The notes under the pieces: generated by a model
What the model saw: the letters and a program-made list of their open reading frames with translations, nothing else
What the model was told of the DNA's origin: nothing
Database searches by the model: none
Made by a program: the position numbers and the translations under genes
Origin: Chloroflexota bacterium
GTDB taxonomy: Bacteria > Chloroflexota > Dehalococcoidia > FW602-bin16
Reading direction: 5' to 3'
NCBI GenBank assembly: GCA_004297765.1
Contig: SCTZ01000173.1
Location: 21,883-85,882, forward strand
DNA: 64,000 nt
In this document: positions 57,195 through 64,000 of the stretch, in pieces
Layout of the letters: every line of letters starts with the position of its first letter
Position numbering within the stretch: the first letter of the stretch is position 1

Positions 57195-60100
57195 TCAATC
57201 AAGTGGGAGGGTAAGCCGGAACGTGGCAAAGTTCCGGGGCTCGCTCTCGATCCAGATGCGCCCCCCATGCGCTTCGACGAGACCTTTTGCGATGTACAGG
57301 CCAAGACCCAACCCGGGCACCTTCTCCTCCTTTGCCTGGCGAGTGCGGTGGAAGCGCGTGAATAGATTCTCCTGGTCCTCTGGCAAAACGCCGGGGCCGA
57401 GATTGGTCACCGAGACCATCACGTCGTTCCCCCGCCGCTCGACCTCCACCGTGATCTCGGTGTCAGGGTAAGAGTACTTCCCGGCGTTGGAAAGAAGATT
57501 CACAAGAATCTGCTCGGCGCGGTCCGGGTCCACCTCTATCCGCGGAATCCCGTCGCGCACCTCCACCTTCACAGGATGCCCCTTTGTCAATTCTTCCGTA
57601 CGCTGAACGATATCTTGGACCAACCTGGGGAGATCGATCTGTTCCCTTTGTAGCGTCAGCCTGCGAGCCTCGATCCTGGAAACGTCGAGGAGGTCCGCGA
57701 TCATTCTATCCAGCCTCCGGCTGCCAGAGGAGATCCCCTCCACCGCTCGCTGCGCAGTCCGCGGTAGGGTGTCTCTAGTAGCGGGGCGCGCCATGAGGTC
57801 GGCAAAGCCCTTGACCGATGTCAGAGCGTTTCGCAGATCGTGGGCGATGATGGAAACGAACTCCTCGCGCTGCTGCTCCAGATCGCGGAGAGGGGTGATG
57901 TCGATGAACGCGACCACGGCGCCGATAATACCCTCCACCGGATCGACGATAGGCGCAGCGCTAGCTAGCAGATGCAGCTTCTTGCCATTTGCATGGGTAA
58001 CTACCACCTCTTCGCCAAACGAGGTTTCGCCGCGCCTCAGAGCCCGCGTGAGCGGGAGATCCTCCACGGGATAGGGCTCGCCTGTTGGGCGGAGGGCGCC
58101 ATAACCGGGAGGAGGAGTGATGCCGATTTGCTCCTTGGGTACTCCGAGAAGAAACTCGGTAGACGGATTGGCCGCCGTCACGCGCTCTTGTGAGTCAACC
58201 ACCATCACACCTACTGGTGTGATCTCCAGAATGGTCTCCAATCGTCGCCGCTCATCCGCCAGCGTCTCCGCTTGCTCCTTCACCTGAAGACCAGTGACAA
58301 CGAGTTGTTCATTAATCCTTTGCATCTGGGCCAGCAGTTGCTCACGTTCGGCCTCAGCACGCTTGCGCTCGGTGATGTCCTGGAAAACCCCCACCGCACC
58401 GACGATATTGCCCTCTCCGTCTCTGATTGGGGACGAGTTCACCAGCAAGTCGCGTCGCTCTCCATCCGGCCAGACAATAACCATGTCCACGCCGGTGAAA
58501 GTCTCGCCATCCAGCGCTGATCGCGTCAGAGGCAGGTCACGCGGGTCATAGGGAATGCCGTCTGGATACCGTAGTTGCAGAGCGGCGTGCGTCTCGTACT
58601 CCTGTCCGTAGAGCACCGGCCTGGCGTAAATCCTATCTGCCTCCGGATTGGTCAACAGCACCCGTGCTCTCTCATCGCTTACCACTATCCCCACCGACGC
58701 GTTGCCGATTACTGCCAGCAACCTATTCCGCTCAATTTCCAGCCCACCCGACAGGCGCTCGCGCTCCGCTTCAGCCCGCCTCCGCTCGGTGACGTCGTGG
58801 AAGACGTTGAGTGCCAGGACGATGTTGCCGAGCTGATCACGAACCGGACTGGCGACGAAGGACAGGATTCGCTCTTCCCCGTCAGCGCCCGTCAGCAGAA
58901 TCTCCTGCTCCGCGCGTTCCTCGCCTCGCAGAGCCCGAGTGAGAGGCCACTCCTCGAAAGGCAATGGGCTACCATCGGGTCGGCGAACGTTCATGACCCG
59001 GTACTCCTCCTGAGCCTCGAACGCTTCCTCAGGGGAGCGAAAGCCGAACATCTGTGATCCCGCGCGGTTGATGCGTAGGACGCGACCGGAGCGATCGCCG
59101 ATGGCAAGCCCCTCCGCCATGGTCTCGACAACAGCGTTCAGCTCTGTTGCCAGGCGCTCGGCGGTGTCACGCGCTTCCTGCGCTTGCTGGAAAAGACGGG
59201 CGTTCTCCACTGCCGCGCCGATTTGGTCGCCGATGGAGGAAAGGAGCCGGACGTCCTCATCAGCAAACATCTCTTTTGTCGCCCGGCTCACCGCCAGGGC
59301 GCCCAGGATACGTCCCCTGCTCCTCACGGGGACGGCCACGAATATTCTCGCACCAAGGGCCCGCAAGGCCTCGACGGTAAGAGGAGGGGCTTCACCAACC
59401 TCTGCCGTCCCCGGTCGGCCGCTCATTATCACCTGTCCGAGGAGAGAGCTTTCATCCACCGGCACGATCCTGAACTTATCGAGGAATCGTTGGTCCATGC
59501 CGTAGGAGGACACCAGCGACGCCGAGTCGGCCCCCTCTTCGCGCAGGAAAAGCCCGACCGACTTGGCTCCCATCGCCCTCGCTGTAGCCTCCGCTGCCGA
59601 TTGCCCGACCTCCTCCAAACTGGCTAGCGTTCCTAGCGCTCGTGCCACGTCGTTCAGCAGTGCCAGATGCCGGGCCCGCACCTGCTCGGCATGGTAAAGA
59701 GAGTATCCCTCTTGAAGAAGGCCAAAAAGCAAAGCCACGTAAGACCCCGCATACAAGAAGCGGGATGCGAACCACCATAGATCGTAGCGTCCACCGGCGA
59801 TGACGACTGTGACCATGACAAAGGCCAGCAGGGTGAGAAAGAGGGATAGATAGCCAAGAAAGTGATCGTCTTCCCTGCCACGCCGCCTTGCCAGAGCCAT
59901 TGCGCCGAGAGCGAACAACCCTATCATTGGGATCTGCCAGTACAAAAGCAGGGGGGTGAAAGTGGTGTCGATAACGATCACTGGCAGCCTCTCCTCGAAG
60001 ACCACCAACAGCAAGCTAACCAGGGCCGAAAGGGAGGCCGCTAAGGCGTAAGTCGCCAGGTGTAGAAGGACGTTGAGTCGCGCGGGGTGGTGGACAAACG

Positions 60101-60476
60101 CGGCAATGCCTAGAAAAGGGAGAGGCGAAACGGCCAGAACAAAGAGCCAGGCTGAGGTACCAGGTAGCTGGCTAATTACACCGAATTCGCCAAAAACCCC
60201 GGGCCACGCCAGTATGTAGAAGACGCCAACGATCCCGTTCCACACGAATATCAGGCCAGCCCAGAAAGTCGAGGGGCGTCCCGTCGCCTGAAATCTGCCA
60301 AAGCAAAGCACCGCAACGGCAAGGCCCGATAGGATTATGAAAGCCTGCGTCGTCGGCGGAAACCATGGTGCGGCGGGAAGCGAAAAGCCCTTCCCGAAAA
60401 GGATCAAACTGGCAATGGTGAGCAGCGCCAGTGCGACGGCGATGCCGACGGTGGCCCGGATCAGGTTATCTCTCAC
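57195..60476 (-). CDS. Seven-TM/GAF/PAS hybrid sensor histidine kinase
   Basis: 1093 residues. About 8-270: seven or eight membrane segments (MASE-like). About 280-420: GAF domain (LNDVARALGTLASLEEVGQSAAEAT, GARIFVAVPVRSRGRILGALAVSR). About 430-560, 570-690 and 730-860: three PAS domains, each ending FxDxTExRRAEAE-like. H-box EEFVSIIAHDLRNALTSVKGF, then ATPase NLLSNAGKYSYPD, VTNLGPGVLPED, GLGLGLYIAKGLVEAHGG. Senses membrane and cytoplasmic cues. It lies 4-base overlapped with its receiver protein, which is transcribed first. Confidence 0.88.
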   Translation of the reverse strand: MRDNLIRATVGIAVALALLTIASLILFGKGFSLPAAPWFPPTTQAFIILSGLAVAVLCFGRFQATGRPSTFWAGLIFVWNGIVGVFYILAWPGVFGEFGVISQLPGTSAWLFVLAVSPLPFLGIAAFVHHPARLNVLLHLATYALAASLSALVSLLLVVFEERLPVIVIDTTFTPLLLYWQIPMIGLFALGAMALARRRGREDDHFLGYLSLFLTLLAFVMVTVVIAGGRYDLWWFASRFLYAGSYVALLFGLLQEGYSLYHAEQVRARHLALLNDVARALGTLASLEEVGQSAAEATARAMGAKSVGLFLREEGADSASLVSSYGMDQRFLDKFRIVPVDESSLLGQVIMSGRPGTAEVGEAPPLTVEALRALGARIFVAVPVRSRGRILGALAVSRATKEMFADEDVRLLSSIGDQIGAAVENARLFQQAQEARDTAERLATELNAVVETMAEGLAIGDRSGRVLRINRAGSQMFGFRSPEEAFEAQEEYRVMNVRRPDGSPLPFEEWPLTRALRGEERAEQEILLTGADGEERILSFVASPVRDQLGNIVLALNVFHDVTERRRAEAERERLSGGLEIERNRLLAVIGNASVGIVVSDERARVLLTNPEADRIYARPVLYGQEYETHAALQLRYPDGIPYDPRDLPLTRSALDGETFTGVDMVIVWPDGERRDLLVNSSPIRDGEGNIVGAVGVFQDITERKRAEAEREQLLAQMQRINEQLVVTGLQVKEQAETLADERRRLETILEITPVGVMVVDSQERVTAANPSTEFLLGVPKEQIGITPPPGYGALRPTGEPYPVEDLPLTRALRRGETSFGEEVVVTHANGKKLHLLASAAPIVDPVEGIIGAVVAFIDITPLRDLEQQREEFVSIIAHDLRNALTSVKGFADLMARPATRDTLPRTAQRAVEGISSGSRRLDRMIADLLDVSRIEARRLTLQREQIDLPRLVQDIVQRTEELTKGHPVKVEVRDGIPRIEVDPDRAEQILVNLLSNAGKYSYPDTEITVEVERRGNDVMVSVTNLGPGVLPEDQENLFTRFHRTRQAKEEKVPGLGLGLYIAKGLVEAHGGRIWIESEPRNFATFRLTLPLD

Positions 60477-60847
60477 CCCAAGGTTCCGGGCGCAAGCCGC
60501 TCGACGAGGGTGAGCAACTCGACCAGGTCGAAGGGCTTGGGGAGTACAGCCGCCGCGCCAATGTCGGAGGCCGGGTTCTGGCCATCGCGGGCGGCGGAAA
60601 GGAGGATGATAGGCGCGTGCGGCTTGGATAGCTCACGGTAGGCCCGAACGAAGCTCCAGCCGTCCATGACCGGCATGCGCACATCGAGCAAGATCACGTC
60701 CGGCCGCTGGTGCTCCAGTAGCGCCAACGCCGCGGCCCCATTGGGCGCGGTCGCCACCACGTAGCCTTCGGCGGTGAGCGCCCAGTCTACGAAGTCCCGG
60801 ATGGCCTCGTCGTCGTCCACGATGAGAACGCGCTTCCCCTCGCTCAT
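60473..60847 (-). CDS. Single-domain response regulator
   Basis: 124 residues, receiver only: VLIVDDDEAIRDF, phospho-Asp in VILLDVRMPVMDGW, Ser/Thr in ILLSAARD, Lys in VLPKPFDL. ATG 60847 with AAGGAGAGAAGG upstream is preferred over 60895. Its stop overlaps the start of the sensor kinase (ATGA), so the two form one translational unit with a regulator-first order. As a CheY-like protein it would need a further output partner. Confidence 0.85.
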   Translation of the reverse strand: MSEGKRVLIVDDDEAIRDFVDWALTAEGYVVATAPNGAAALALLEHQRPDVILLDVRMPVMDGWSFVRAYRELSKPHAPIILLSAARDGQNPASDIGAAAVLPKPFDLVELLTLVERLAPGTLG

Positions 60848-60933
60848 CACTTCCTTCTCTCCTTTACCTTGCGTGTGATGCGAGAGCCAGGGCACTGTCC
60901 CACTCCAAGCAAATTGAGCAAGGATTCGTTGAC

Positions 60934-60942
60934 ATTATAGCA
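60934..60942 (-). promoter_or_regulatory. Extended -10 promoter for the regulator-kinase pair
   Basis: On the minus strand the sequence TGCTATAAT (60942-60934) is an extended -10. No good -35 is visible. The predicted start near 60928 lies about 80 bases upstream of the ATG at 60847. Confidence 0.45.
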
Positions 60943-61039
60943 GATGGGATGGCGTCCTCGTGAGCCGATGTGCCCACGGATGCCTGAGATGAGGACCTCC
61001 GCTGATATGGCGATTTGCGTCTTGGCGTCTGTGCGCCTG

Positions 61040-61067
61040 TTGTCACGACGGCCTCTTCTGGTATACT
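61040..61067 (+). promoter_or_regulatory. Promoter for the NMT1-type lipoprotein gene
   Basis: TTGTCA (61040-61045), 16-base spacer, TGGTATACT extended -10 (hexamer 61062-61067). Predicted start near 61074, leader about 118 bases. It is back to back with the 60934-60942 promoter. Confidence 0.55.
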
Positions 61068-61191
61068 AGCGACGAACCCATTGCAGTCAACTCCCTGGTC
61101 CTGCCACCGAGACAACGCCCCCGGATTTCAAGGAGTGCATCTACGTTGATGGACTCAAGGCAGTGAGACCGGAGACGGTGAATACTACCCG

Positions 61192-62208
61192 GTGAGGCAG
61201 CAAGTGATCGTGAAGAAGCTATCGGTTGCCCTGTTGGCTCTTTTCGTACTATCGACCGCATTCGCGGCAGCGTCGTGCCGGAGTAGCTATTCGGGGACGG
61301 CTGAGTCGATCGTGGTATCGTACGCACCGTTTCAAACCCTCGCGCTTCTCTGGACCGCTGATGAGCGGGGCCTTTTCAAAGAGAATGGCATTGCCACAAC
61401 CGTGCGTGAGTATGATACCGGGGCTGCTTCATTAGATGCGGTATTGAACGGTGGGGCAGACATTGCGGTAGGGCCAGCCGAGTTTCCCCTGGTCGGTAGG
61501 GCGTTCAAGAAGGAAAGAATTCGCGCAATTGCAGGCATCGACAAGATAGAGCACATAGCTGTTGTGGCGCGAAAGGATCGTGGAATCGAGCAAGCCTCAA
61601 GCCTCAAAGGGAAGAAGGTTGGGACTACGCTAGGCACGGTATCAGAATTCTATCTAGGTAGGCTCCTTGAACTGAATGGCCTGAGTAGGCAAGCCGTGAC
61701 CGTGGTTGACCTCAAGACACCGCCGGAATGGGAAAACGCCGTCGTGGATGGAGAAATCGATGCGGTTGTGACTGCCCAACCATGGGCCAATTCAGCCAGA
61801 GACCGGTTGGGAGCTAATGCCGTTTTCTGGTCGGCGCAGAGTAGTCAGCCCATGCATGCCTTGATAATCGCCACCAACGAGTGGATAGCAGAGCATCCTG
61901 AGCTGGTGAACAGGTTCCTTAAGTCTCTGGCGCAGGCTGAGGAATACGTCAACCGCAATCCTACCGCAGCGAAAGCCATCGTACAGAAGCGGCTTAACCT
62001 CGATGCCTCGGATATGGAAACCATCTGGGCCCAAAACCAGTACGGCTTATCGCTTGATCAGTCGCTCATTACCGCCATGGAAGATGAAGCCCGCTGGATG
62101 ATAAGCAACAACCTGACCAATGAGAAGACCGTGCCCGATTTTCTCGATTACATCCACGTCGATGGTCTCATGGCGGTACGGCCCGAAGCGGTGAGTATCA
62201 TCCGCTAG
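61192..62208 (+). CDS. NMT1/TauA-type ABC substrate-binding lipoprotein
   Basis: 338 residues, GTG start. Lipoprotein signal with lipobox-like FAAASC. Type II binding fold: VSYAPFQTLALLWTADERGLFKENGIATTVREYDTGAASLDAVLNGGADIAVGPAEFPLVGRAF, then GKKVGTTLGTVSEFYLGRLL and PPEWENAVVDGEIDAVVTAQPWA. The family binds nitrate, taurine, sulfonates or thiamine precursors. No permease or ATPase follows; the next gene, 11 bases on, is a sensor kinase, suggesting that it serves as a sensing protein. Confidence 0.85.
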   Translation: MRQQVIVKKLSVALLALFVLSTAFAAASCRSSYSGTAESIVVSYAPFQTLALLWTADERGLFKENGIATTVREYDTGAASLDAVLNGGADIAVGPAEFPLVGRAFKKERIRAIAGIDKIEHIAVVARKDRGIEQASSLKGKKVGTTLGTVSEFYLGRLLELNGLSRQAVTVVDLKTPPEWENAVVDGEIDAVVTAQPWANSARDRLGANAVFWSAQSSQPMHALIIATNEWIAEHPELVNRFLKSLAQAEEYVNRNPTAAKAIVQKRLNLDASDMETIWAQNQYGLSLDQSLITAMEDEARWMISNNLTNEKTVPDFLDYIHVDGLMAVRPEAVSIIR

Positions 62209-62219
62209 AGGGGGGAACG

Positions 62220-63848
62220 GTGAGAATACGGACCCAATTCATCGTCAGCACGGCCACCTTCGGCGTCATCTTGCTGGTGGTTGCCGCGTCCCTTATTGTC
62301 ACGAACCAGCGGGTGGAAGAAACGAACAAACAGGAGCAGCTTGCCAGAAGTCTGGTGCAGGCGGCCAACGAGATCGGTTATCTGTCGAGCGCCTATCTTC
62401 TTCACCGTGAGAGCATACAGCTCGGCCGCTGGGAGTCGAAGCGCGCTTCGTTTTCCGATCTCCTCAGAAGCCTGGAACCGGACACGCCGCAGCAACGGGC
62501 GGTCGTCAGCAGCATCAAGACAAATCAGGAACGATTGACAGCTGTCTTCACCGACGTACGGGCGGTCCTGGAAAGCACACCACAAGACCAGGGCAACGTG
62601 CTTGACCCGACGTTTATGCAGATCTCCTGGAGCCGGATGGAAGTTCAAAACCAGGGCATGATATTCGACGCTGCACGGCTGGCCCAGATGCTGCGTGACC
62701 GGGTCGATGAGCTGAAGCGAACGAATGCCATACTTATGTTCGTCACGCTGGGCGCCTTCGGCGCCTTTCTTCTTGCCAATTATCTGCTGACCTACCGCCG
62801 CGCGCTTCGATCGATAGCGGATCTGCAAGCCGGAACACGCGTCATCGGTTCCGGTAACCTCGACTTCGCGATCCCAGCGAAGCGCAATGACGAGATCGGC
62901 GACTTGTCCCGAGCCTTTAACCGGATGGCAGCCGATCTGAAGAACGTCACCGCTTCGAAGACCGAGCTGGAGAGGGAGATCGCCGAGCGCAAGCGTGCCG
63001 AGGCCGAGCGCGAGAGGCTACTCCAAGAGCTTCAGGCCAAGAACGAGGAAGTGCAGGCCCAGTCCGAGGAGCTACAAGCGCAGTCGGAGGAGATCCGGGC
63101 GGCAAACGAGGAGCTGCGCCTGTCTAACGATGAGCTGGCGCAGGCGACCATTACCGCCGAAGAGGCCGTGCGGGCGCGCGACGAGTTCCTTTCGGTGGCC
63201 GCCCACGAGCTGAAGACGCCGGTCACTTCTCTGCGGGGCTTTGCCCAGGTGGTGCTGCGGCAGTTGGAGAGGAGCGGCGATCTCGACCCCGCCCGTCTGA
63301 GGCAGGCGATGTCCCAGATCGACCAGCAGTCGGCGCGGCTCGCGACCCTCGCAAATCAGCTCCTCGATCTCTCGCGGTTGGAGGCCGGCAAGCTCGTCCT
63401 CACCAAGCAAACCGCGGACATCTCGGCTGTGGTCGCGGGTGTGGTCACGACCCTCCAGCGCGTCCACCCGCGGCGCGACTTTGTCTTCCGGACCCAGGAG
63501 CCTCTGATGGTGCTGGTCGATCCGCTGCGCCTCGAGCAGGTCATCACGAACCTGCTCGACAACGCGGTCAAGTTCTCTCCGCAGGGCTCGCCCGTCGAGA
63601 TCATGGCGGGGCGGCACTGCCATGACGCGGCCCAGGTCGTCGTCCGCGACTACGGCACAGGCATCGCGCCGGAGAAACGCGCCCACATCTTCGAGCGCTT
63701 CTACCAGGCCCACGGCGGCGAATGGTACGGAGGCATGGGCCTCGGACTCTTCATCAGCCACCAGATCGTCGAGCTTCACGGCGGCTCCATCGCCGTTGAC
63801 TGCCCCGTCGAGGGCGGCACCCGCTTTACTGTCCTCCTGCCTATTTAG
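62220..63848 (+). CDS. HAMP sensor histidine kinase
   Basis: 542 residues, GTG start with AGAGGGGGG upstream. TM1 about 7-30 (FIVSTATFGVILLVVAASLIV), a periplasmic helical domain to about 160, TM2 about 167-190 (ILMFVTLGAFGAFLLANYLL), HAMP to about 245 (GSGNLDFAIPAKRNDEIGDLSRAFNRMAADL), a long coiled coil rich in E/A/Q, H-box VAAHELKTPVTSLRGF and ATPase NLLDNAVKFSP, VVRDYGTGIAPE, GLGLFISHQIVELHGG. Coupled with the upstream binding protein it would sense that protein's ligand. No cognate regulator is seen in the window. Confidence 0.88.
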   Translation: MRIRTQFIVSTATFGVILLVVAASLIVTNQRVEETNKQEQLARSLVQAANEIGYLSSAYLLHRESIQLGRWESKRASFSDLLRSLEPDTPQQRAVVSSIKTNQERLTAVFTDVRAVLESTPQDQGNVLDPTFMQISWSRMEVQNQGMIFDAARLAQMLRDRVDELKRTNAILMFVTLGAFGAFLLANYLLTYRRALRSIADLQAGTRVIGSGNLDFAIPAKRNDEIGDLSRAFNRMAADLKNVTASKTELEREIAERKRAEAERERLLQELQAKNEEVQAQSEELQAQSEEIRAANEELRLSNDELAQATITAEEAVRARDEFLSVAAHELKTPVTSLRGFAQVVLRQLERSGDLDPARLRQAMSQIDQQSARLATLANQLLDLSRLEAGKLVLTKQTADISAVVAGVVTTLQRVHPRRDFVFRTQEPLMVLVDPLRLEQVITNLLDNAVKFSPQGSPVEIMAGRHCHDAAQVVVRDYGTGIAPEKRAHIFERFYQAHGGEWYGGMGLGLFISHQIVELHGGSIAVDCPVEGGTRFTVLLPI

Positions 63849-63905
63849 CCGAGACATGGTCATAAAAGCCAGACGATGCTGACTAGTGTTCGACCACACT
63901 GGTTT

Positions 63906-63984
63906 TGTCATTCTGAGGCGCGCACGCCGAAGAATCCGCGCCCTGGGGATACGGATTCTTCGCGCTGCGGCGCTCAGAATGACA
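63906..63984. repeat. Dispersed palindromic repeat (TGTCATTCTGAG family)
   Basis: TGTCATTCTGA...GAAGAATCC at the left and GGATTCTTCGCGC...TCAGAATGACA at the right form an imperfect inverted repeat of 79 bases. This type of TGTCATTCTGAG(C)GC palindrome is found scattered in many bacterial genomes. No T-run beyond it. Confidence 0.7.
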
Positions 63985-64000
63985 GATAGCGTCTTCTCTG

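Noticed and set aside
1..64000. CRISPR array or rRNA genes
   Set aside because: No regularly spaced direct repeats and no rRNA-like sequence were seen; the only short-period protein-coding repeats are the YVTN blades at 10546-11649.

Overview
The window reads as a chromosome segment of an anaerobic or facultatively anaerobic bacterium, most likely a member of the Chloroflexota. This placement is inferred from the style of the proteins: lipoproteins with Ala/Ser/Pro linkers, MASE/GAF/PAS sensor kinases, YVTN propellers, GT-C membrane glycosyltransferases, and frequent GTG/TTG starts behind AGGAGG sites. No rRNA or other decisive marker is present. Three clean sigma-70-type promoters share the form TTGAC(A/T)-N17-TACAAT.

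Left flank (1-12260): a DUF697-like membrane protein, an ABM-domain monooxygenase, a minus-strand signalling operon (GAF histidine kinase, HDOD protein, REC-PAS regulator, REC-coiled-coil regulator, small protein), a lone receiver protein, a large GT-C type membrane glycosyltransferase, a small Cys-motif protein, a secreted YVTN beta-propeller, and a four-gene tRNA array: Val(CAC), Leu(CAG), Arg(GCG), Val(TAC).

Central region (about 12221-53668): what looks like an integrated genomic island of about 41 kb. The 3' part of tRNA-Val(TAC) at 12221-12262 is repeated imperfectly (38 of 42 positions) at 53627-53668. Integrase remains lie just inside both ends. The cargo is a catabolic cluster. An IclR-family regulator with two metabolic genes runs leftwards. 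Rightwards, beginning at a promoter whose -35 lies in a nested palindrome shared with the iclR promoter, run two carboxymuconolactone-decarboxylase-like proteins, two ATC-hydrolase-like proteins, two FMN/FAD/4Fe-4S enoate-reductase-type enzymes, an aldehyde:ferredoxin oxidoreductase (AOR) family enzyme with its own MoaD-like protein and ferredoxin, a LUD-GlpC fusion, an NDP-forming acyl-CoA synthetase in two subunits, three SDR dehydrogenases in all, a complete branched-chain-type ABC importer plus a second binding protein, two benzoyl-CoA reductase/2-hydroxyacyl-CoA dehydratase family subunits without any ATPase activator, a molybdopterin oxidoreductase, a VOC-fold protein, EtfA, an ETF:menaquinone oxidoreductase-like membrane protein, EtfB, a DUF35-thiolase pair and a medium-chain reductase. 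Together these suggest import of an organic, probably cyclic or aromatic, acid, its CoA activation, reductive or dehydrating ring chemistry, beta-oxidation-like steps and electron delivery through ETF to the quinone pool. The substrate cannot be read from sequence.

The island carries an IS630-family element with a frameshifted transposase, short non-autonomous elements with related ends, fragments of a second transposase and of a reductase gene, and a relic of another tRNA attachment site at 13851-13895.

Right flank (53669-64000): a winged-helix protein with a small partner, a TPR protein, a cupin, a secreted protein, a seven-TM GAF/PAS histidine kinase with its receiver protein, and a divergent pair of an NMT1-type binding lipoprotein and a HAMP histidine kinase. 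Dispersed palindromes occur at 9822-9885, 57079-57141 and 63906-63984.
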